The notes beneath the pieces are model-generated. The model was given only the letters and a program-made list of their open reading frames with translations. It did not search any database and had not been told where the DNA came from. Below, one piece after another: positions 14,507 through 19,432 of a stretch of 19,432 nucleotides of DNA. Every line of letters starts with the position of its first letter. Within the stretch, counting starts at the first letter, position 1. Both the position numbers and the translations under genes were made by a program. The stretch covers positions 1 to 19,432 of the forward strand of contig CAZGTQ010000352.1 in the NCBI GenBank assembly GCA_964528575.1. Direction: 5' to 3'. The DNA comes from CAZGTQ01 sp964528575. GTDB taxonomy: Bacteria; Planctomycetota; UBA1135; GCA-002686595.

Positions 14507-14542
14507 CTCACTGCTCCGCGGCGCCTCACTCCTCCGCGGCGC
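14507..14542. repeat. 18-bp tandem duplication across the stop codon of the HEAT-repeat gene
   Basis: Units 14507-14524 and 14525-14542 differ at one base (G14513 versus C14531). On the minus strand each unit reads as Ala-Ala-Glu-(Glu or Gln)-stop in the same frame, so the TGA is repeated 18 bases downstream of the real one. It fills part of the 100-base gap before the fucosidase gene. Confidence 0.85.
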
Positions 14543-15794
14543 CCTCCCCCGGCTCGTAGCGCGCCCGGTTCTCCTCCCACCAGCGGTTCCAGTCCTTCAC
14601 CTGGTCGCCCGCGCGGACGCCGGTGAGCTGCTCGAGCGCGCGCCCCATCGACGCGTACTCCTTGCGCAGCTCGTACAACTGCATCCCGATGACGCGCGCG
14701 TCGAGCACGACGGCCTCCTGGACGCGGGCCACGATCGGGTCGGCGATCGACGCGCCCTGTGCGATCTCGACGTCGTAGTCCGCCACGTACGCCAGCTCGT
14801 TGCCGACGTAGATGTGCGAGCGCGGCGCCGCCACGCCGCTCGCCCCGGCCTGCGGAGCGTTCAGCGCGGCGATCAGCGCCGGCACCGCCGCGGGATAGCC
14901 CATGTGGCCGAGCGCCTGCGCCGCGTGCGTGCGCACGGTCGACGACGTGCTGCCGAGCGCGCGGATCACCGGGAGCGCGACGACCTCCTGGCCCACGTCG
15001 CCGAGCGCGCGCGCGGACTCCGCTCGCGCCGCCTCGTCCGGGTCGAGCACCGCGCGCTGCAACAGCGGCTCGAGCGCCGCCCCGGGGAACAGCCGGCGCA
15101 GGGCGAGCGCCGCGAACGCGCGCCGCTTCGGCGACGGGTGGGCGAGCAGCTCCTCGAGCTTCGTGCCGAGGTCGTACCCGTGCTCCGCCGCCGCCGCGCC
15201 CAGCTCGCGCACGGCGAGCTCGCGGCCCGACCGGCCGAGGCGCGTCGTGCGGGCGAGGAAGCGGTCGACCGCGGCGTCGAGCCCGTCGGCCGCGACCTCC
15301 AGCGACGGGAGCGCGATGCGCACGTCCGACGACGCGAGCAGCGCGAGCGCGTCCGCATGGTCGGGCGCGTCGTCGAGCACGAGGTCGAGCTGGCGCAGGC
15401 ACTCGGTCCCCAGCCCCTCGGACCCGAGCCAGCGCGCGTACTCGAGGCGCGGTTCGATCTCGTGCAGGCGCAGCATCCGCTCGCGCTCGCGCGCCTCGGC
15501 CTCGACCTCGCTCACGGCGCGCGCGCGCTCGACCGCGCCAGGCTGCAGCGCGACCCACGCGTCGCCGCGCTCGATCTCCCACACGCCGGCCGAGCGGCGC
15601 GAGCGCGCGCGCACCTTGCGGCCGTCGGCGAAGTGCAGGATGCGCTCGCGCGGGCGCGCGTCCGCGGCGTCGCTCGCGCTGGCGGAGCCGTCGTCGGAGC
15701 GCCGCTCCTGCGCGGCGGGCGTCAAGGCCGCGAGCGGCGCGGCGAGGGTCAACGGGACGAGCCAGCGGACGAGCAGCGCGCGAGAGTCGGCCAT
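14526..15794 (-). CDS. secreted HEAT-repeat protein of unknown function
   Basis: The 422-residue product has a Sec signal peptide (core 8-25, cleavage near Ala-Ala-Gln at 27-29). A Ser/Ala/Asp-rich linker, a small beta region with Phe-Ala-Asp-Gly-Arg-Lys-Val (about 55-61) and a helical stretch like a TPR (about 120-155) come next. HEAT repeats follow (about 190-310), visible as Arg-Arg-Ala-Phe-Ala-Ala-Leu-Ala-Leu, Arg-Ala-Glu-Ser-Ala-Arg-Ala-Leu-Gly-Asp-Val-Gly and Val-Arg-Thr-His-Ala-Ala-Gln-Ala-Leu-Gly. The C-terminus has Lys-Asp-Trp-Asn-Arg-Trp-Trp-Glu-Glu-Asn-Arg, a pattern frequent in planctomycete HEAT proteins. No catalytic motif is seen; a scaffold or protein-binding role outside the cytoplasm is the family expectation. 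Only AGGA eleven bases upstream resembles a Shine-Dalgarno site. It heads the leftward run with the fucosidase, PPK2 and hydrolase genes. Confidence 0.8.
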   Translation of the reverse strand: MADSRALLVRWLVPLTLAAPLAALTPAAQERRSDDGSASASDAADARPRERILHFADGRKVRARSRRSAGVWEIERGDAWVALQPGAVERARAVSEVEAEARERERMLRLHEIEPRLEYARWLGSEGLGTECLRQLDLVLDDAPDHADALALLASSDVRIALPSLEVAADGLDAAVDRFLARTTRLGRSGRELAVRELGAAAAEHGYDLGTKLEELLAHPSPKRRAFAALALRRLFPGAALEPLLQRAVLDPDEAARAESARALGDVGQEVVALPVIRALGSTSSTVRTHAAQALGHMGYPAAVPALIAALNAPQAGASGVAAPRSHIYVGNELAYVADYDVEIAQGASIADPIVARVQEAVVLDARVIGMQLYELRKEYASMGRALEQLTGVRAGDQVKDWNRWWEENRARYEPGEGAAEE

Positions 15795-15880
15795 GACGTC
15801 GGGGGTCCTGGATCCTGCCTCGGGGAGCGGGTCCGGGCGAGGATGCCGCCTCGGCCCGAACGCGGGGTGACCATGACGGG

Positions 15881-15907
15881 ATTATCGCCCCGCGCCGGGG
15901 CAGTCAT
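15881..15907 (-). promoter_or_regulatory. candidate promoter for the HEAT-repeat gene with an inverted repeat in the spacer
   Basis: The minus strand has GATAAT (15886-15881) and, 15 bases upstream, ATGACT (15907-15902, four of six to TTGACA). The 15-base spacer is exactly the inverted repeat GCCCCG-CGC-CGGGGC (15887-15901). The predicted start near 15874 leaves an ~80-base leader to the ATG at 15794. The short spacer and dyad could mean an operator, or be chance in GC-rich DNA. The rest of the 226-base divergent gap shows a TACCAT (15979-15984) that could serve the rightward ABC operon. Confidence 0.3.
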
Positions 15908-16020
15908 CGCCGCTTACGCACACCGAATGCTGCCGATACGCGGCGGGGCCGGCGGCACCGTTCACGGGATCCGGGCGGTACCATGCGCCCCCGCTCCCGA
16001 ACCCCCACGGACCCTTCGCC

Positions 16021-16902
16021 ATGAAGACCCAGCTCGCCCCGCTCGCCGCCGCGCTGCTCGTCGCGCTCGCGGCCGCCTGCACCGATACCGCCGCCAGCGA
16101 GGCCGAGCGCCTCGTGTTCACCGCGATCCCCGACGAGAACACGACCGAGCTGCGCGAGAAGTTCGACCCGGTCGCCGCCTACCTGAGCGAGAAGCTCGGC
16201 GTCGAGGTCACGTACCAGCCGACGAGCTCGTACTCCGCGTCGGTCGAGGCGTTCAAGAACGGCGACGTGCAGCTCGCGTGGTTCGGCGGGCTCACCGGCG
16301 TGCAGGCGCGGGCCGTCGTGTCGGGCGCGCACGCGATCGCGCAGGGCGTGGTCGACCCGGAGTACAAGTCGTACTTCATCGCGAACGCGAGCACGGGCCT
16401 CGAGCGCTCGGACGCGTTCCCCGACCTCGCGGGCAAGAAGTTCACGTTCGGCTCCGAGCAGTCGACATCGGGCCGCCTGATGCCCGAGCACTTCATCCGC
16501 GAGAACACCGGGCAGTCGCCCGAGGAGTACTTCGGCGGCCCGAACCACTACTCCGGCGCGCACGACGCGACAGCGAAGCTCGTCGAGGCCGGCACGTTCG
16601 ACGCGGGCGCGCTCAGCTACAAGGCGTACGACGAGCTCGTCTCGGAGGGCAAGATCGATCCGGACGTCGCGCGCATCGTGTGGGTGACGCCCACGTACCC
16701 CGACTACAACTGGACGGCGCACCCGATCCTCGAGGAACGTTTCGGCGCGGGCTTCACGAACAAGGTGCAGGAGGCCCTCCTCGCGATGGAGGACCCGAAG
16801 CTGCTCGCCGCCATGACGCGCCCCGAGGGGCTGATCCCGGCCGAGGACGCCGATTTCCAACGGATCCACGATCTCGCGACCGATCTCGGCTTCCTCCGCT
16901 GA
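16021..16902 (+). CDS. PhnD-family ABC transporter substrate-binding lipoprotein, putative selenate/oxyanion type
   Basis: The 293-residue product has a lipoprotein signal (core 8-16, Leu-Ala-Ala-Ala-Cys20). The mature part is a type II periplasmic binding fold of the PhnD family: Ala-Ile-Pro-Asp-Glu-Asn-Thr-Thr (35-42), Gln-Leu-Ala-Trp-Phe-Gly-Gly-Leu-Thr-Gly-Val-Gln-Ala-Arg (84-97), Ser148-Thr-Ser-Gly151 and Gly-Ala-His181-Asp-Ala-Thr. The Ser-Thr-Ser and His positions correspond to the anion-contacting residues of PhnD-like proteins. The wording of these blocks, with Trp-Phe-Gly-Gly-Leu, Gly-Arg-Leu-Met-Pro and Asp-Tyr-Asn-Trp-Thr-Ala-His-Pro, agrees from memory with the subgroup annotated as putative selenate binding protein rather than true PhnD. 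The ligand is therefore uncertain among selenate, phosphonate, phosphite and phosphate. It is first in an operon with an ATPase and two permeases; the ATG lacks a Shine-Dalgarno site. Confidence 0.88.
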   Translation: MKTQLAPLAAALLVALAAACTDTAASEAERLVFTAIPDENTTELREKFDPVAAYLSEKLGVEVTYQPTSSYSASVEAFKNGDVQLAWFGGLTGVQARAVVSGAHAIAQGVVDPEYKSYFIANASTGLERSDAFPDLAGKKFTFGSEQSTSGRLMPEHFIRENTGQSPEEYFGGPNHYSGAHDATAKLVEAGTFDAGALSYKAYDELVSEGKIDPDVARIVWVTPTYPDYNWTAHPILEERFGAGFTNKVQEALLAMEDPKLLAAMTRPEGLIPAEDADFQRIHDLATDLGFLR

Positions 16903-16909
16903 GGGCGGT

Positions 16910-17680
16910 CTGCGCGCGGCCAGCGCGTTCGAGCTACGCGGCGTCCGCGTCTCGTTCGACGGGCGCGACGTGCTCGCGGGCGTCGATCTCGCGATCGCGC
17001 CGGGCGAGGTCGTCGCGCTCGTCGGGCCGAGCGGCGCGGGCAAGACGACGCTGCTGCGGCTGCTCGTCGGCGCGGTGCGACCGAACGCGGGTCGCGTCGT
17101 AGTCGACGATGTCGACCTCGCGACCACCGACCCGGGCACGCTGCGGCGCGCACGCGCGCGGCTCGGGTTCGTGCACCAGGACCTCGCGCTCGTGCCGAAC
17201 GTGCGCGTCGCGCAGAACGTGATCGCGGGCAAGCTCGGCCGGCGCGGCTTCCTCGCGTCGCTGCGCTCGATGCTGCTGCCGTCGGACGCCGACCTCGAGG
17301 CGGCGCACGCGCTGCTCGCGCGCGTCGGCATAGGCGACAAGCTGTTCCAGCGCACCGACACGCTCTCGGGCGGCCAGCAGCAGCGCGTCGCGATCGCGCG
17401 AGCGCTGTTCCAGGAGCCGAGCGCGCTGCTCGCCGACGAGCCGCTCGCGTCGGTCGACCCGGCGCGCGCGCGGGCGCTGCTCGAGCTGCTCGTGTCGCTC
17501 GCCGCCGAACGCGGCCTGACGCTCGTCCTGTCGCTGCACGACGTCGCGCTCGCGCGGGAGCTCGTCCCCCGCTGCGTCGGCCTGCGCGACGGGCGCGTCG
17601 CGTTCGATCGCCCCACCGCGGACGTCGACGACGCGTCGTGGCGCGCGCTCTACCGGCTGCGCGAGGACGACGTGCGATGA
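16910..17680 (+). CDS. PhnC-type ABC transporter ATP-binding protein (probable CTG start)
   Basis: Core motifs are complete. Counting from the CTG at 16910 they are: Walker A Gly39-Pro-Ser-Gly-Ala-Gly-Lys-Thr46, Q-loop Gln90, signature Leu152-Ser-Gly-Gly-Gln156, Walker B Leu-Leu-Ala-Asp176-Glu177, D-loop Ser-Val-Asp and H-loop His210. It hydrolyses ATP on the cytoplasmic face to drive import by the two adjacent permeases. The first GTG (16970) would give 236 residues and delete the usual first strand, which is nevertheless encoded just upstream as Phe-Glu-Leu-Arg-Gly-Val-Arg-Val-Ser-Phe-Asp-Gly-Arg. The only start-like codon before it is CTG at 16910, with GAGG five bases upstream; this gives 256 residues. 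The stop overlaps the next ATG as ATGA. The fold is certain; the exact start is not. Confidence 0.88.
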   Translation: MRAASAFELRGVRVSFDGRDVLAGVDLAIAPGEVVALVGPSGAGKTTLLRLLVGAVRPNAGRVVVDDVDLATTDPGTLRRARARLGFVHQDLALVPNVRVAQNVIAGKLGRRGFLASLRSMLLPSDADLEAAHALLARVGIGDKLFQRTDTLSGGQQQRVAIARALFQEPSALLADEPLASVDPARARALLELLVSLAAERGLTLVLSLHDVALARELVPRCVGLRDGRVAFDRPTADVDDASWRALYRLREDDVR

Positions 17681-18546
17681 CGGCGGCGTTCGCGCCGGCC
17701 GGTCGGCCGGCGACCCTGGGCCGGCGCGCGCGGGTGTGCCTGGCGATCGCGCTGTCGGGAGCGGTGGCGTACCTCGCGCTGGGCCTCTCGCTCGACGGGC
17801 TCGTGCCGCACGCCGGCGGCGCGCGCATCGCGCGCGAGTTCTTCGCCGCCGCGCTGAGCCCGGCGCTCGACTACGAGTCGAGCTTCGTCCCGGACGGCGC
17901 GCCGCCGTTCCTCGCGCGCGTTCTCGACGCGCTGCGCCGCACGATCGTGTTCGCGGCGGCCGCGACGAGCGCCGCGCTCGTGCCCGCCGTCGTGCTCGGC
18001 TTCCTCGCGTCGAGCTCGTGGTGGGCGCGCGAGCGGGCCGGCCGGCGCACGCGCGTCGCCGCGCCGCTCGTCCAGGGCGCGACGCGGCTCTTGATCGCCG
18101 GCATGCGCTCCGTGCACGAGTTGCTCTGGGCGGTCGTCCTGCTCGCGGCATTCGGCCTGGAGAGCGGGACCGCCGTGCTCGCGCTCGCGATCCCGTACGC
18201 CGGGGTCCTCGCGAAGGTCTTCGCCGAGATGCTCGACGAGGCGGACGACGCGGCGGCGCGCGCGCTGACCGCGGCGGGAGCGTCGCCGGCGCAAGTGTTC
18301 CTGTTCGGGCGCCTGCCGCGCGCGGCGCCCGACATGGCCGCGTACGCGTTCTACCGCTTCGAGTGCGCCGTGCGCTCGTCGGCGGTGCTCGGCTTCTTCG
18401 GCTTCGAGACGATCGGCTATTACGTGCACGCGTCGTTCGACAACCTGCACTACCGCGAGGTCTGGACGTATCTCTACGCGCTCGTGGCGGTCGTCCTGCT
18501 GCTCGAGGGCTGGAGCGCGGCGTTGCGCCGGAGGTTCGTCGCGTGA
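17677..18546 (+). CDS. PhnE-type ABC transporter permease, first of two
   Basis: The 289-residue integral membrane protein starts at an ATG overlapping the ATPase stop (ATGA), with GAGG eleven bases upstream. About six helices are visible (near 18-37, 88-110, 135-160, 163-182, 225-250 and 262-280). The cytoplasmic EAA loop, which docks on the ATPase, reads Glu-Ala-Asp-Asp-Ala-Ala-Ala-Arg-Ala-Leu-Thr-Ala-Ala-Gly-Ala (188-202), followed by Leu-Pro. The segment Met-Arg-Ser-Val-His-Glu-Leu-Leu-Trp-Ala (143-152) matches the Arg-x-x-Pro-Glu-x-x-Trp-Ala motif of PhnE permeases. It shares these and the Phe-Tyr-Arg-Phe-Glu segment with the next gene, so the two are paralogues that probably form a heterodimeric channel. 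An upstream extension to 17638 lies inside the ATPase gene and is not needed. Confidence 0.88.
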   Translation: MTAAFAPAGRPATLGRRARVCLAIALSGAVAYLALGLSLDGLVPHAGGARIAREFFAAALSPALDYESSFVPDGAPPFLARVLDALRRTIVFAAAATSAALVPAVVLGFLASSSWWARERAGRRTRVAAPLVQGATRLLIAGMRSVHELLWAVVLLAAFGLESGTAVLALAIPYAGVLAKVFAEMLDEADDAAARALTAAGASPAQVFLFGRLPRAAPDMAAYAFYRFECAVRSSAVLGFFGFETIGYYVHASFDNLHYREVWTYLYALVAVVLLLEGWSAALRRRFVA

Positions 18547-19432
18547 ACGGCGAGCTCCGCGTCCTCCACCGCGGCCGGCCGCGCAGCAACGTCCTGCGGG
18601 CGAGCATCGCGGCGCTCGCGCTCCTCGCGCTCTACGCGTGGCTGGCGGGCGACGTGTCGATCGGCGCACTGTTCACCGCGCGGCGCCTCGACAACGTCGA
18701 GCGCTTCCTCGAGCGCGACGCGCTGCCGTACCCGCTGCGCGAGAGCGGCTTCTCGTGGGCCGCGCTCGCCGACTGGGTCATCGGCGTGGTGCGCGAGCGC
18801 GGCGCCGCCGCGCTGCTCGCGACGCTCTGGATCTCGGTGCTCGCGATCGTGCTCGCGAGCGCCGCGGCGGCGTTCCTCGCGCCGCTCGGCGCGCGCACGC
18901 TGATGACCGACGAGCCGTTCCGGCTGGATGCGGAGCGGCGGCGGCCGCTGCGCTGGGCCGCGCTGACCGGTACGGTGCGCGCGGCGATGATCTGCGTGCG
19001 CGCGATCCCCGAGTACGTGTGGGCCTTCCTCCTGCTCGCAATCGTCGGCCCGAGCTCGTGGCCGGCGGTGCTCGCGCTCGCAATCCACAACGCGGGGATC
19101 CTCGGTCGCCTGGGCGCGGACACGATCGAGAACCTCGACCGCGCCCCGCTGCGCGCTCTGCGCCTGCTCGGCGCCAGCCGCCGCGACATCGCCGCCGCCG
19201 CCGTGCTCCCCCTCGCCCTGCCGCGCTTCCTCTTGTTCTTCTTCTACCGCTTCGAGACGTGCGTCCGCGAGGCGACCGTGCTCGGAATGCTCGGCGTCGT
19301 CTCGCTCGGCTACTGGATCCAGGACGCACGCGCCCGCCAGCTCTACGACGAGATGCTCCTGCTCGTCGCCCTCGGCGGCCTGCTCGTCATCGCCGCGGAC
19401 ATCGCGTCGCAGCTCGCCCGCGGCTGGATCCG
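18543..19432 (+). CDS. PhnE-type ABC transporter permease, second of two (3' partial)
   Basis: The gene begins at a GTG overlapping the previous stop (GTGA) and is open to the right edge, giving 296 codons with the end missing by probably only a few residues. Helices are visible around residues 20-36, 89-118, 140-164, 170-185, 221-260 and 274-290. Val-Arg-Ala-Ile-Pro-Glu-Tyr-Val-Trp-Ala is the PhnE permease motif, and Ala-Leu-Arg-Leu-Leu-Gly-Ala-Ser-Arg-Arg-Asp is the EAA loop. Phe-Tyr-Arg-Phe-Glu-Thr-Cys-Val-Arg-Glu-Ala-Thr-Val-Leu-Gly parallels the same place in permease one. An insert with Met-Thr-Asp-Glu-Pro-Phe-Arg-Leu-Asp-Ala-Glu (about 121-131) lies between helices. It completes a binding protein, ATPase and permease-pair importer. 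Confidence 0.85.
   Translation, partial: MNGELRVLHRGRPRSNVLRASIAALALLALYAWLAGDVSIGALFTARRLDNVERFLERDALPYPLRESGFSWAALADWVIGVVRERGAAALLATLWISVLAIVLASAAAAFLAPLGARTLMTDEPFRLDAERRRPLRWAALTGTVRAAMICVRAIPEYVWAFLLLAIVGPSSWPAVLALAIHNAGILGRLGADTIENLDRAPLRALRLLGASRRDIAAAAVLPLALPRFLLFFFYRFETCVREATVLGMLGVVSLGYWIQDARARQLYDEMLLLVALGGLLVIAADIASQLARGWI

Noticed and set aside
16021..19432. Calling the operon a phosphonate uptake system outright
   Set aside because: The binding protein resembles the putative selenate subgroup and no phosphonate-use genes are present in the window, so the ligand was left open.
1..19432. CRISPR array, tRNA, rRNA, insertion sequence or phage gene
   Set aside because: No spaced direct repeats, cloverleaf-like sequence, rRNA segments, transposase motifs or terminal inverted repeats were seen on reading through the window.

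Overview
The window is very GC-rich (by eye above 70%) with dense, mostly gene-filled sequence and codons ending in G or C. The gene content points to a planctomycete (PVC superphylum): a giant PVC-type beta-propeller/HEAT/CxxCH cytochrome protein, Tat-exported hydroxypyruvate-isomerase-like and Gfo/Idh/MocA proteins, a secreted GH29 fucosidase, a secreted HEAT-repeat protein, and a fragment of the C-terminal domain typical of planctomycete secreted proteins. This assignment is inferred from gene families; no rRNA or other marker is present. No tRNA, rRNA, CRISPR array, insertion sequence or prophage gene was recognised.

Layout. 1-90 (-) is the 5' end of a membrane-anchored or secreted protein with a strong Shine-Dalgarno site. 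91-563 holds only a ~69-residue orphan C-terminal domain. 564-2808 (-) is a three-gene run: a Tat-exported hydroxypyruvate-isomerase-like TIM barrel, then two tandem paralogous three-helix membrane proteins. 2895-5248 (+) is a coupled pair: an ApbE-like lipoprotein and a multi-spanning GT-C-like membrane protein. The latter runs tail-to-tail, with a 17-bp overlap, into a Tat-exported Gfo/Idh/MocA oxidoreductase (5232-6647, -). The oxidoreductase and the 1115-residue PVC cytochrome protein (6713-10060, +) diverge from a 65-bp gap that contains a perfectly symmetrical TATACT promoter core. A bacterial GOLPH3/GPP34-family gene follows the cytochrome gene.

10777-15794 (-) carries, in transcription order, a HEAT-repeat secreted protein, a GH29 alpha-L-fucosidase, a PPK2 polyphosphate kinase and an alpha/beta-hydrolase lipoprotein. 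From 16021 to the right edge (+) is an ABC importer operon of PhnD/PhnC/PhnE/PhnE architecture, with three of its four genes in the overlap-coupled style. Its binding protein looks more like the putative selenate branch of the family than a true phosphonate binder.

How the genes may work together (inference): the secreted fucosidase, the exported sugar isomerase-like and dehydrogenase-like proteins and the c-type cytochrome protein fit extracytoplasmic sugar degradation and oxidation as seen in planctomycetes. The shared symmetrical promoter links the oxidoreductase and cytochrome most directly. No obviously undescribed multi-gene system was found. The most unusual items are the symmetrical promoter, the GPP34 gene, the divergent ApbE motifs, the probable CTG start of the ABC ATPase, two candidate leaderless promoters with identical spacing, and two small tandem duplications, one doubling an SD site and one doubling a stop codon.
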